A stretch of 40,310 nt of DNA from Ophiothrix spiculata. Taxonomy: Eukaryota; Echinodermata; Ophiuroidea; Amphilepidida; Ophiotrichidae. Of the stretch, positions 10,411 to 21,609 are shown piece after piece. The stretch lies in assembly GCA_000969725.1 (NCBI GenBank), contig JXSR01S009995.1; one strand, written 5' to 3'. Positions within the stretch are counted from its first letter, which is position 1, and each line of letters opens with the position of its first letter. The notes beneath the pieces are model-generated. The model was not told the DNA's origin. It did no database searches and saw nothing but the letters and a program-made list of their open reading frames with translations. A program made the translations under genes and the position numbers.

Positions 10411-11290
10411 ATGTCGTGCTATGGTATCAGTCACCTTTTTAAAAATGCTGAACAGATCTTTATTTTTCTGTATAAATTAAGCACGTCGAAATAGAAATTG
10501 CCACCGACAAAATACACGCTTATTGTGTATGTCACTGGAGGCAAAAACAGTGAACGATGTGAACTCAATTTTGAATTGGAACTAAATTGTATACTGTTAG
10601 AATAATCATGATAATGAAAGTCTAAGTCAGAAGAAAAATGGTCTTGGAAAAGATGATCAATTATCATCGAAAGAGCTTCAAAGAACGCAATCAACATACT
10701 TATACAAATGTTATGCTTGTTGTACACATTTCGTCGTGAGAAATGTCTTCCAATAGAAACAATTTGTTTTAATAACAGATGGATTTAGATTCGGACAATC
10801 CGTTTAAAAGCTGAGAAGTCACGACCAACCACAACATGTTACTATAATATTAATAAGCTTAATTATCAGAGGTACAAATATCGAAATTATTTATTGGGAA
10901 ATTGAAGCGTAAAATTCATCAATTCTAATCAGATCGTACCAGAGCAGTGCAAAGTTTCAGCACACTGTGTCCAAATCAAACACAACGACCAATATGTTAA
11001 AAAACATGCAAAATTGTAATATATTTTGTAAAATAAAAGGACTAAAGTGTTTCTATGGCAACTTTCACCATTTCATTTATCTCTATGCAAATGTTCTATA
11101 GAAATGTCTATACGTTGGAAGTCAGGTATATTTACTCGAATATCTCACGATTGGTCTCTTTGACGGTTAAGTTCAGCTTCTATAAAATATGTTATGATGT
11201 AGGATCTGTTTTTGATTTGAGTAAAGCAAACCATGAAAAATTCAAGTGACTAATGATTCCAGTCTTAGACAATATTGCTAAAAGCTTTTA
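10411..11290 (-). repeat. X-box repeat unit U6, the most complete
   Basis: This is a full-length unit of about 880 bp, minus sense. The order is CCAAT (11,150-11,154), X-box (11,049-11,062, GTTTCTATGGCAAC on plus), A/T-rich 'aaaatatatt', 'cgcttcaatttcc', 'aacatgttgtggttggtcgt', 'ccatctgtta', 'gcgttctttgaagctctttc' and 'gtgactgata'. It starts and ends with versions of 'caatattg(c/t)ctaa', so it is tandem with its neighbours. The 98-codon minus frame at 10,431-10,727 is partly mirrored in 28,492-28,680 (VTYTIxVxFVG, FDVLNLY) but not in other units, so coding is doubtful. Confidence 0.8.
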
Positions 11291-11515
11291 TGTCATCGGT
11301 CACTATTTTAAAATTGCGAAATAGAAAGTGCCGCCGAGAAAATGTACGGTTATGTGCATGGCACCAGAGGCATAAAATATACGATGAGAACAGAGTTAAG
11401 TTATAAGAATAATCCTGATAATGAAAGAATCTTTGGAAGAAAAAAATGATCAATTATCACTGAAAGAAGTTAAAAGGACGCAATGAACGTACCGGTATAT
11501 AATTATTTGGTTAGT
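11265..11515 (-). repeat. X-box family, 3' partial unit
   Basis: This is the end portion of another minus-sense unit, in tandem with U6: 'gcgtccttttaacttctttc', 'tgataattgatca', 'gcctctggtgccat', 'gtgaccgatgacat', then 'aatattg'. The front end with the X-box is missing. Its partner in copy 2 is 29,285-29,600. Confidence 0.65.
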
Positions 11516-11584
11516 ACCTCATTTAGGGATGAAGTTGTATAGTACATTATTGTATAAGCTAAAATCATTATTTTTTTCACTATT

Positions 11585-13879
11585 TATTTTGATCAAATTC
11601 CGATCAAGGTTAGTACAAATCAAGGTTGGGACAAATAGGTGATTTTGACGTTTCAATCTCCTGTAATGCACGTCATGGACATTTATCACTTCATCTAATA
11701 GATGATGTATCTGTAAAACAAAGGGATCGGAATATATGTGAATCCTATCCCATTCAAATGACTCTACAGAAACATCCAATCAAATAAAGCTAAAATGTTT
11801 TTTTAAAGGACTCTTTCCTTCGCATCCAATAAAGATAAACAACGCTACGAATTGCTGAACTCTTAGCTTAGACAACTGAATTGACATGTTCAAATTAATG
11901 TGTAAAGTAATCAAATGGTTGTTATGCGTGGAGTATCGGTATTACCATGTCCGGTTACATAAGTTTAACATACATCAACAATATTGACCGATCAAAAAAT
12001 TCTGGGATATTACAAAGCATCATGGGGGTTCAAATTTCCGTTTGTACATTAAAATTCATTTATTGGACGGTAAAATTCAAGACAAGATAACACACGCACA
12101 GCATCATGGGAAATGTAATTTCCTGTTGAATACGTATTTAGGAGAAGCATAAGTGAAGAAAAATCAATACTGGAGGTTTTATTAACGGGCAATATCATCC
12201 AGCTGCACAAACTCTCATCGACTTTGCTCTAAAAGCAGCAATAAAATCACTAAGTGCTGTCTGTAAGAAGTCAATGCAAGATTCATTGCATTACCGTGAT
12301 TGCTTTTTGAGTTTAGACAATATCAAGGTTTCTATGGATAATAATCGTCAATCGATATTACCTATAAATAACCATGATAACCGAAAGCAATATTTTACAA
12401 ATTCGTAAGGGAATACACTTATTGTTTAGATATTATAAAAATTCCATTCTATTGTCATTTGCCATTTTTATATTTTGTACTTTTATGTTGACGATGTTAA
12501 TATAATATACAAAATGTTCTCATGACGACTACAGAAAACAATAAAGTATCATTACCATCATGGAGCCAAAATTCTTCAATCTCTATATTTCTATCCCATT
12601 TTCCATCTTTATAAGTCAATGTCATTATCTAATTTATGTTTTTTTCAGCATAATTTAATGATACACTTTTGATGATGCTTAAAAGTATCCAAATTTCATA
12701 ATGAAGTCTAGAAATGCGTTCTTGGCTTTTACTTTGATACAAAGTCACAATTATTGTCTTGATCGAACATAGTCTCTCCCTTTATTTATCTATGATGTTG
12801 TTTGTTTGATATTAATTTGATGCTGTTATTTGTTTGATATTAATTTGATATTAAAGTGGTTTAATTATCATATCATAAATAAGGGTGTCTCTTGCATGAA
12901 ATTATAGTTACCGTATAATTTGGAACAATAATAATCATGAAAATTAAGACCAACGCACTATATCAGAGGAAATACTATCTAATATGCAATAAGACAAAAT
13001 GGCGCTGAGGTAACCCCATTCATGCCATTAGAGATTTTTTCAGACAACAATTCTGTTCAATAATGTAATTTTGCATAATGTTGTAATTCCATTCTCTATG
13101 AATTTGACACGTAAGTTTACTCAACCTCGCGGGCAAATTTTGGTGTGAAAAATGAATTATTAAAATGGTGACAGTATTGGTAATAGGCAAATTTATCATC
13201 GCATGACAAGCAAGGGATGAGACATGACATTGTATATAAGGAACTTTTACATGTACCATGTGTACCGTAGTAGTATGTGTGTATCAGCCGAAGCTGCTTT
13301 TCATTCCAATATTGCCATATGCATGGGATCCACATGAACATGATGAAGTGATGTGTATTGTTTTTATATAAGGTAAAACATTTGAAGAACAAATACTTTT
13401 GATTTCTATGACTGTTTGAATACATTGCAAAGAGACCTGTTGGATGCTTAAATCGGATCAGTGTTGTGTAATTGCTTGCAGCATCACAACACATAATATG
13501 CAGCAGGTGATTTACCAGATGGCAAAGTCTCTAAACCAGCTGCTTTAAATAAATGTATAAGGATGGTTAGAATTCTTACATTCAAGAACCATATTCCCGT
13601 TTTTTTGGGGGGTCGATTACATACTGATATTTTGTGATGTAGAATTGCAGAAATTCACCATCTGAAATTCATGTTATTTTTATATCAAAAATGCAATTAT
13701 TTAAAATATTTAGTAGAAAATATGTACAAATGCAGAAGGATGCAAACCGGCAAATATATATCAATAGAAGGATTTGAATACTAGTATCAGAAACTTGAAT
13801 CTGATATTTCAATAGCATTTACAGAATTCAATTCAACATTTTTGAGCCATGCAGGCACAATTTCATCAAGGCAGTACTA
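11585..13879. other. Unique spacer, no gene recognised
   Basis: AT-rich single-copy DNA lies between the end of segmental copy 1 and the TIR element. Small features are two 'catcatggg' motifs near 12,019 and 12,103 and an imperfect direct repeat ('tttgtttgatattaatttga') at 12,796-12,854. There is also one minus-strand frame of 125 codons, listed separately. Confidence 0.55.
13117..13494 (-). CDS. Unidentified 125-codon ORF
   Basis: This is one of the longest frames in the window, starting MCCDAASNYTTLIRFKHPTG. It is rich in Cys, His, Tyr and Phe, with no clear signal peptide, membrane helix or domain that I recognise. There is no paralogue in the window to test conservation, and in DNA this AT-rich a frame of this length can occur by chance. 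It is probably not a gene. Confidence 0.12.
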   Translation of the reverse strand: MCCDAASNYTTLIRFKHPTGLFAMYSNSHRNQKYLFFKCFTLYKNNTHHFIMFMWIPCIWQYWNEKQLRLIHTYYYGTHGTCKSSLYTMSCLIPCLSCDDKFAYYQYCHHFNNSFFTPKFAREVE

Positions 13880-14957
13880 CAGGGTGGACCAATAAAAGCG
13901 TTATTGAAATTCAATGTCACGTAACTTAAGATTGGAAAATAATTTGGGAATAATGTTTATATATTCATAAATTATGGTATCTTGTCCGTGTATGGTGAAA
14001 ATTTCATGTCAAAAAACGTTTGCATTGCAAAGTTATTGACATTTGCGCAAAAAACACCGAATTCCACTTTGTCCACGGCAGGGAATGCTTTAATGTTAAC
14101 CAGAATCATAATTAGGTCTACAATCAGCATGGCTTTTATTTTTTATGACGTTCACGCTTATCTCATCGCATTAAAGGTACATATTATTGACTGAGAGTAC
14201 TATTGACATGCATGCATGCATCACAATAACATAAGTATGGTGTACTTTCATAATAATCTAAAGAATTTTATCGGCGCGAAGTTCAAATCGGCAAAGGCAG
14301 TGCATGTATTTGGGCATTTTCATTTATAACGTTGATTTTCAAGGCGGTAAGAGGAGGAAGTTCACAAGTCCAGAGAGAGAATTTATTGCTGAACGTTTTT
14401 AGAACTGGTAGGTACCCGGCAGGCTAAGCTAACTCTCTAAATAGTCTGTGTAGATGGTACACGTGCATTGGGAATGACTTTCCAAATGCACGTATCTACA
14501 AAGACTATTTACAGAGTCAGAACAAAGTTTCACAACCTTTGGTAATGTTTTGAACAGGGATAAAGAAAATAGCGAGATCTTGAACAGGGAGATCTGCAGC
14601 AAACATTGCTGCTGTAAATGCAGAATTCATTCTAAGATGAATTCTCGACGTAAGTTCCTTCATCTCATTTTTAATCTAATCAGTAACGCAAAACCAATAA
14701 GTTTATTTAGACAGATATTATTACCAACTCTTATTGTGTGCACCCATGTAAATTTGCCCTGTGGACAAACCTGATTTTGACTCTTTTTGCGCAAATGGCA
14801 ATAACTTCGCAATGCAAGCTTTGTTTGACATGAAATTTTCACCATACAAGGACAAGATAACATAGTTTATGAATATATAAAATATTTTCTCGAATTATGT
14901 TACGATTTGAAGTTACGTGACATTGAACTTCAATAACGCTTTTATTGGTCCACCCTG
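13880..14957. mobile_element. 1.08-kb DNA transposon, long TIRs, TA target duplication
   Basis: The outer ends read CAGGGTGGACCAATAAAAGC and its reverse complement, flanked by TA on both sides (13,878-13,879 and 14,958-14,959). Inverted similarity continues inward for about 200 bases, through 'cgtaactt', 'ccgtgtatggtgaaaatttc' and 'tttgcgcaaaaa', to about 14,085 and 14,750. TA duplication with CAGGGTG ends fits the IS630/Tc1/mariner superfamily (family knowledge). The 700-bp interior has no transposase frame, so the copy is non-autonomous. The small frames at 13,982-14,194 and 14,660-14,863 lie in the repeats and are not coding. Confidence 0.9.
14433..14516. repeat. Imperfect hairpin inside the TIR element
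   Basis: The left arm 'ctctctaaatagtctgtgta' continues to 'acgtgcatt' and is mirrored by 'aatgcacgt' through 'agactatttacagag'. Arms are about 34-37 bases with a few mismatches and a short loop around 'gggaatgacttt'. A CACGTG lies at 14,460-14,465. It may be a small nested foldback element. Confidence 0.8.
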
Positions 14958-15825
14958 TAGGTAGATAAAATATCTGTATATACAAAATGGTTTCCTAAAA
15001 GCCATTAGTGAGAGTGTTAATACACATGTAAGCTTCTTCACTCATGTCGAATTGGATTTACATCGCGTTGCAGTGTTGACACGTCTGCCTGCCTGCCTGG
15101 CTGTGATGAATTCAGTTTGCAGTCGACGAAGCCATTTTGTACATGTATGTAGTTACTTAACTCTATATGCTCAAAACTCTATATACTCAAAAATTGATTT
15201 TACAAAAAATAATGTCTTTGTATTTTTATTCAGCTTGGAGTCCATTTGAATATAGGCTTCCTTTTTGCTTACTGGCGAAAGCCTAAACAAGATGATTTTT
15301 TATGCATTTATAAAGCTTCGATATAGCACTAACATATCATCTCCAAATTTTATTTCTGGTTTACTAAAATAAGCTCGTATAAAAGTACCAAAAACAGTTC
15401 TAATGCTACCTATTTCTTGCTTCACCTAGTAGAATTCCTCTCCCTTCTTATTAACATATCTCTACACAAGCAAGCCTTTCTATATTGCCATTATTACAAT
15501 GCAAGTGACATTTACACAGCGAAAGGAAATGCATCATTTTCCTAAGAATTACATTTTCTCTAAAGCGGTCTCGAGTGTGTAATTTGAGAAACGTTTTTTC
15601 ATGATTGGTAAATTTCCCAGGATGCACTATGTTATTAATCCTTTGTGTGCTAATGTGCTAAAACAAAAACAATAGAGTATAGATTGAATACTGAAAACCC
15701 AATAGTGTTATAAATATTTTAAATTTAACAATATACGGTAGTTAAGAAATTGTGTGATAGTTTTAAAACAATATACCGACAATGAAGCAATGCCAATACT
15801 ACACGCATGAAAGTTGTGATTCATA
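14958..15825. other. Spacer between duplicates, no gene recognised
   Basis: AT-rich DNA between the TIR element and segmental copy 2. The only long frame (15,052-15,249) shows no recognisable domain and has no second copy. Confidence 0.5.
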
Positions 15826-16187
15826 TCAGGACGAAAACATATATATCTGCCTTTAGCATATTATTTCTCATATATTATTTCTACACGCCAAGTATCTCTT
15901 ACAGGATCTCGAAGAGAGGACTAGCTATGTACAATTATCCGAAGAAAGTAATTGTATACCTATTACGGTTCAGTCTCATGTTGAGGTCCGTTAATGGTTT
16001 TGAAGAAATATTCTACCCATATAATAGTTACAAATGTCAGTATGATGCCCCGAGTGTTAGTCTACCTGATCGTATGGATGTCAGATTTGTCCCCACCATT
16101 GGATACAGTAGCTTTATATGTGCCCTTGGGTTGGTAATGATGATACATATGATTTTGTTTCTGCCATTCAAAATAAATCATATTTGA
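15807..16187 (+). CDS. Unrecognised exon-like ORF with N-terminal hydrophobic segment
   Basis: A 126-codon frame begins MKVVIHIRTKTYISAFSILF and has a hydrophobic stretch at residues 14-26 (ISAFSILFLIYYF) after a basic start, like a signal anchor. It then shares FEEIFYP.NSYKCQYDAPS and VPTIGYS with the copy 1 frame at 167-490. Near residue 105 a one-base shift separates this frame from the copy 1 continuation (CPWVGNDDTYDFVSAIQNKS), which persists in another frame here. At least one copy is therefore broken. No family is recognised; a decayed exon is possible. Confidence 0.22.
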   Translation: MKVVIHIRTKTYISAFSILFLIYYFYTPSISYRISKRGLAMYNYPKKVIVYLLRFSLMLRSVNGFEEIFYPYNSYKCQYDAPSVSLPDRMDVRFVPTIGYSSFICALGLVMMIHMILFLPFKINHI

Positions 16188-17970
16188 CAGTTTCTCTCAT
16201 TCAAAATGCATTTTATTTGACATTTTTGACAGTCACTCTTCAAAAAACTGAAGAAAGATAATGTTCTGTTTTATTTATTTTTTGAATAATAAGCATTACA
16301 ACATTAAATATTAATTTTGAATAATTCATTTATTTTAGTCATATCTCAATGCTCAGGCTTTTCGTTACTGTTTTATAAATAGTTTTGTTTTAATTCATTT
16401 CAAATTGTCATGTGTCTTTCATTATTCCTACATAAAAATCAACTGAAGATCTAGAGGAACAATATTAACTTGAATGATTTCCAATGGAAGTTTATATGTT
16501 TGGTCATTGTATTTTCTATTAGGAAAGCATTTCTAAGTTACTAACGTCAGTAGATAAGCAAATAGTAATTTGTTTTACTTCCGACTATCATTATTGTTTT
16601 CTTTTTTATTCTACATGCCAATGCAGTTGTACTCTAAATCTCAGTTGAAAATAAAATTAAAATCAATTATTGAATTTTGTTATAACCAGTTATGATTTTT
16701 TGGGGCAGATTTTAAATTTTACCCGTTTAACATACGTACATGTATTAAGACATACACAACCAGAACCACTAAATTCAATTGATTTCATGTCTCTTCTTAA
16801 TTTGGCTAAGTATTCCACTCTAAAACAGCCATTATTCAGAGAAGGATAGAGCTGTAGTGTCTGTAACATAGAATACTCAAGATAAGGCTCTTCTAGTCCT
16901 GAAAAAGGTTAATATAATGCAGATTACTTGTCAGTGTGTCAGGGTAACATGTCCTGCATAACAAATTGCAAGATAGTACGATTGTATAAATCCTGATTCA
17001 CACCTACCCAACTTCGTCCTCAAAGGCGCATGAAATATTCCGAAATACAGAGACGTTATATTTATACAGCCTCATCGTTTGAGTTAAGTTGATTGTACAT
17101 GAAGTAAATTGTTTGTACGGCCTCGAACTTTGACGTCAGGTGACTACTATCATGACATTTTCACAGCTCGTATGGTTAAGATGCAGATATAATCTCGAGA
17201 ATTAATCTAACTTCAACACCTTCACTAGCGAATAATAAGCTCCATGAATAATGAGTTCATATAGCAATGATGAATTTATATACCGCAATGATCATGATGA
17301 TGCTGTCATATCTCACGAAGATATATATGTGCTAACCAGTCTATGGTTAGAAAGCAAAATAATAAGATAAATAATTCATTAAGGGTCTTGAACCAAGATT
17401 TGATTCAGAGATTATCATGCGAGTCTTAAAATGTGATGTGATGAATTATTTATTCAATGAAAGTTATCACGTAGATTGGTAATCATGTGTATCTGATTGA
17501 GCTTCCATCTTTGAATTTCAATGCTCCACATAAACGCTGGTTGTGTTAAGTCTGTTCCTCTAAACATTCTAAAAAACTTCTTTTGTGTCTAAATCTTTTT
17601 TTTAAGCTCAAAATATTACACAAAGGCGGAATCTGCTTGACATATTTCTGTATAACTTACATATTTTTGTTCAAAAATGTAGGGTTTTGAAAATGTGTGT
17701 ACTTTGGATATGGAATCTACATCGATGAAAATCTATACTTATTATCTTCCTGAGCTAAGGATGTAAACTACTGACATTCCATGCAAGACCTGAACTATAT
17801 TCTAACATTTGAGTTAAAAAGCGATTTAGTGAGCACAAGAACAAGAAGAATGAATTATTCTTGGATTATTTTCACCTTCTTATATCTTCTGCTTCCAGGA
17901 CATGAATTTTCTATAAACTTACAAAAAAAGAGCAAATCTCCACAAACTTTGTGAACTGCAAACACAGATA

Positions 17971-18063
17971 GTGGCGGCAGACGGCACCAATTTACCAGTC
18001 ATCAACGAGACACCTGCTCATCGTAAACGTGTAATCAGTCAAATTCTTAGCTTTATGACATAA
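17971..18063 (+). pseudogene. Exon-like module 1a, copy 2
   Basis: The frame reads VAADGTNLPVINETPAHRKR, then VISQILSFMT and a stop. A single change (taa for caa) truncates it relative to copy 1 (2,148-2,306). The amino-acid pattern is otherwise kept. Confidence 0.3.
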
Positions 18064-18478
18064 AATATGAATCTTTTTTTTTCTTGTGAAAATGTGAAAT
18101 ATGTAATCTGAAATGACAGCGACCAGATGCGCGGCAAACTAGTATAAGTTCTGATTTTTTGGACTTGATACTGAGGATTTAACAACGATTCCGATAATTT
18201 GGAAGTAATTTGATAAGCAATTGGCTTAATAGTGTAACCGATTCAATCGTTTGTTTTAAGGGAAATTGTCATTACACCTTATTTTGCCTTTCAATGTGTA
18301 TTCGGAAAAGAGCTGCAAATTATATCTCATTAGTTATCTGCTAAATTCAAAGTGCACATTGCACATACATTGTTGAAAATTCATTTTGACCAACAAATGA
18401 TTCTCAGGGGGCTTAAGAAAACAGCTATTCAGAAGACATGGTCCAACAGCTTTTACAGTAACAACTATAAGAACAGCA

Positions 18479-18590
18479 GACATCGGCAGATGGTGGTAAT
18501 TTTAACCAGTTATCAACGGAACCCTTCACGCCAACGAGTTACCATTTTTCTTGGTTTACTTGTTTATAAGACATTAATCTTTCATAGTAC
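18479..18590 (+). repeat. Exon-like module 1b, copy 2 (diverged)
   Basis: This partner of 2,695-2,790 has 'catcggcagatggtggtaat' and 'ccagttatcaacggaaccc'. It sits in an 80-codon frame (18,352-18,594) that differs from the frame used by modules 1a and 1c, so the frame is probably incidental. Confidence 0.45.
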
Positions 18591-18736
18591 ATGAATTATA
18601 TATTCAGAGGTCAAACTGCTCTATTTCGGACTTTGCGATTAAAAAGTTAAGTTATCGAAAGTTTGGCATATTCTCTTTCAAAACGGTATGGAACTAAGAT
18701 AAGGAATTGTTGAGACCAATGCAGTACTGGACTAAT

Positions 18737-19395
18737 GTATTTATTTATTTATTCATGGTATACAAATAGCCAGCAGGCAGCAAATAGCTGATAGTGCTGG
18801 CGTTTCAATAAATTCAGATTCACAAAAATACAGATTACAACAAAAGCAAATTACTTGGGCTAAGAGGCGTTTAGTTTGTCTATGACAAAAGAAATTGTGG
18901 AGTTGATATACCTGCTTGTTTTGCAAAGTGGTTTCTGAAATGTGTTGATGTGACGGAGGCTATGAGTGTTAGCACGTTATTCTGGAAGCATATGCCGGTG
19001 TCTTTCCGAGTTGAGGATACCCTGACCAAATTTCAAGATGAGCTCTTCCGTACGATCAGTGAGGCTAGTGATGTTGAGTTCATGCAATGCATCCTCTTAA
19101 TGCAGATATTTGTTCCCAAGGATAATCTTGCACGCCCGTTTTTGAATCTTCTCAATTTGGAAGTTTTGGTGTTGTGTGAGAGCTGGGTGCCACACTGCAC
19201 AATTATATTCGAGAATGGGCGGATATAAGTTTGAAAGATGGTCAGCATATCCTCTACTGGTGCAGAAAATCTACGTAAAACATACAACATAAATAAACGC
19301 CTCCCAGCCCGGGATATTATGTTTTTGACTTGTATGTCCCATCCAAGGTTATTTTGAATTTCTAAGCCAAGTAATTTCATATGCTGATGGTTATT
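18737..19395 (-). mobile_element. 5'-truncated LINE (non-LTR retrotransposon) 3' end
   Basis: On the minus strand, 19,380-19,033 encodes KLLGLEIQNNLGWD, then ISRAGRRLFMLYVLRRF, TIFQTYIRPFSNIIV and SKLRRFKNGRARLSLG. This is the end of the reverse-transcriptase/thumb region typical of CR1/Jockey-type LINEs. The frame then shifts: another frame gives EELILKFGQGILNSERHRHM and a third gives KTSRYINSTISFVIDKLNAS before a stop at 18,860. A 3' UTR of about 120 bases ends in an (AAAT)-type tail at 18,737-18,756. Endonuclease and RT active-site regions are missing. The insertion is absent from the matching site in copy 1 (about 2,950). No clear target duplication was seen. It is a dead fragment. Confidence 0.92.
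18860..19395 (-). pseudogene. LINE ORF2 C-terminal fragment, frameshifted
   Basis: This is the coding remnant within the LINE insertion: the RT thumb through the C-terminus, with at least two frame changes (near 19,045 and again after the RHRHMLPE motif around 18,960). The plus-strand frame at 18,950-19,228 is its antisense shadow. Confidence 0.88.
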
Positions 19396-19687
19396 CTAAA
19401 AATTCGTATAATGATAGAAGAATTCTTCGAGCTGTCATGGGTAAAGAACTGAGCTTCTGCTACTCAAGCGATTTTTTGGCATGCATCTTTAGAGCACTGA
19501 CGAGTAGTCTGTTAAATATTATGTCCCCTAATGAATGAGCATTTCCCTAAATGATTCATTGTACTAAACCGGCATGTTTCATTAGTTCATGTATATAACC
19601 TGTTTTTCCCTCACTGATTTACAGAACAACTATGTCATAAATGTTGTGAAGATATACGATTTCTTGTTGATATTAGCAATCCGGAAA

Positions 19688-19825
19688 GTGCCGGCAGATG
19701 GCACCAATTTGCCAGTCATCAACCAGACACCTGTTCAGTGTAAGCGTGCAATCAGTCAAATTTTTAGCTTTATGACACAAAATATTAATCTTTTATACAA
19801 ATGTGAAATATGTATTCAGAGCTGA
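19688..19825 (+). pseudogene. Exon-like module 1c, copy 2
   Basis: The frame reads VPADGTNLPVINQTPVQCKR, AISQIFSFMTQNINLLYKCE and then stops. It is nearly the same as 3,256-3,387, in a frame open from 19,589. The upstream halves of the two ORFs differ apart from DFLLILAIRKV just before the module. Confidence 0.3.
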
Positions 19826-21049
19826 TAGTTCCCCAGTAGTTGACCTCATTTCTTACTGTCTCTACTAAACCATTGTTTCTTCATCAAATCACTCCGAAAT
19901 GTTTAATGTAGTCCGCATGTAGAGTTTACATTCAAACTCTTCAAACTTGGGAATATGGATTTTGAATAAGGATTTTTGTTTAATTTTTTGCTGTATCTTG
20001 AAAATTTCCCCTTATTTTTGCATCTTCCAAATTTGAATAACTTCTTTTAATCTGTCTCATCTACATATTTGCAATAAAACGAATATTTGTAGTGTTGAAT
20101 GTTATGGTCTTATCTTTAATACATTTGTACAGAAAACCGACGTTAGATTAAAACACACAACATCGATCAAGATACCCCATCAAAGCCTTTACTATGTTTA
20201 AGTCCAAAGCATATATTACCCTTTCCCATGCATCGCCTTTGTAACAACTCATCTAATTTCCAATTTTAATCATATGTTTAATGCCTCAAGTGTTAACCAT
20301 TGCTAACCGTGTGACTTCCCAACGGCATTTTGTAGCAAAGTTAAGCCATGGCTGCAACGTTAGAAGAGAATTAGAAATTAAAGCCATGTCATGCTGAATA
20401 TTCTGAATTGAACATAAAAACAGTGTTCTTCCCATCGCTAAATTGCATATCAATCAAATAATTTTAGTGTTCTTTTGAAAAATCAACATTGTGATTTAAA
20501 ATTGCTATTGTTTATTCAAATTCAGATTTGATGTATGTGTACATAAAATAATTCTCACGACTTCTTAATTTCACATTCAATAATCCATCAAATCTGATAA
20601 ATACGTGTGATTTTAAAATTGAAAATAAAATGAAATTTCAGTCTTCTCTGATTTTTTTTCATTTTATTCATGATCAGTTTCTTATTTGATGAAAACGTCC
20701 GTAAACTTCATAGTAATATTGAATATAGAAATTAGACAATATTCAATACTAAACAATTCCTATATTCAGAAATTGTTCATGTTTGCTTGAGAAGTGTTCT
20801 TTGTCGCAGAAATAAAAATTTACACTATTTTATGCATACATTTTATTTCGATTTACGGAATTATGCATCTTGGAGGAAACTATTCTAGAGAAACCCATTT
20901 TTCTACTAAAGCTAACCCAAGTAGCTGAGGACTACGTGAATCATCAATTCTAAATTTGTCTCCATTTAATATGTATAGAATCCAGTCGGTATGAAAGTAG
21001 AGGCAAATTCTTTTCCATTGATCATCGATTCTGTATACTCAGATAAATT

Positions 21050-21600
21050 ACTTCCATCATCAAATTCAACCTACCCAGAGGACATTTCTCTATCGAAAGG
21101 TACCAAAGATGATCAACGTTACCAAGGAAACGCGTGATTCTTTTTCCCGTGGTAAATAAATAAAAGATTTTGTGAAAAAATTATCGCATACGATTTTAAA
21201 TTGGATAGTGTTTTGAAAGTTGAAGCTTCAAGGATCTGATCACTTGTTTAGGTGAATTATACGCTTCTGTTTTCGATTGAATAATTTTCTATGGTTGGTC
21301 GTGACTTTGTTGATTCTAATCATGTTAATGGAATTGTCCAAACCAAAATCCATCTGTCATTTGGACAAATTGTTCCTATTGGTAGAAAATTCTCACAACG
21401 AAATGTGCAAGAGAAGCATAACATTTGTAAAATGTGTTGATTGCGTTCTTTGAACTTCTTTCAGTGATAATCGATCACTTTGATATGTTTTCTGACCGTT
21501 CCTTCCATCTCAATTTAGTTTACATCGTATGATATATGCCTCTGGTGCTAAGCTAATCGTATGTTTTCTGTCAACATCCTCTTGTATTTTGCTGTGCTTT
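21050..21600 (+). repeat. X-box repeat unit U1, copy 2
   Basis: Plus sense, partner of 4,600-5,100. The X-box at 21,118-21,131 is GTTACCAAGGAAAC, identical to copy 1. The unit is interrupted at its 3' end by the retroposon tail starting about 21,610. Confidence 0.75.
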
Positions 21601-21609
21601 ATATCTATA

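Larger units (their letters stand above)
1..11584 (+). repeat. Segmental duplication, copy 1
   Basis: This stretch is collinear with 15,826-29,687 on the same strand. Landmarks pair in order: base 2 with 15,827, the exon-like modules near 2,166 and 3,256 with 17,971 and 19,688, the X-box at 4,664 with 21,118, the E-box block at 8,230-8,660 with 26,350-26,805, and the X-box at 11,049 with 29,084. The offset grows from about 15,825 to about 18,100 because copy 2 carries extra insertions. Similarity fades after the shared 'tgtataagctaaaat' stretch near 11,560. Copy 1 may extend left beyond the window. Similarity is visible by eye throughout; exact identity was not calculated. Confidence 0.93.

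Noticed and set aside
10431-10727. 98-codon minus ORF in unit U6 as a gene
   Set aside because: Other units do not maintain the frame, and the copy 2 equivalent is shorter and shifted; similarity is explained by DNA homology.
13020-13259. 79-codon minus ORF overlapping the 125-codon ORF
   Set aside because: An overlapping alternative frame with no recognisable domain and no second copy.
14206-14221. 'catgcatgcatgcatc' as a regulatory palindrome
   Set aside because: A short tandem GCAT run; too simple to interpret and inside a transposon interior.
18950-19228. 92-codon plus-strand ORF
   Set aside because: It is antisense to the LINE reverse-transcriptase fragment; the minus strand carries the recognisable motifs.
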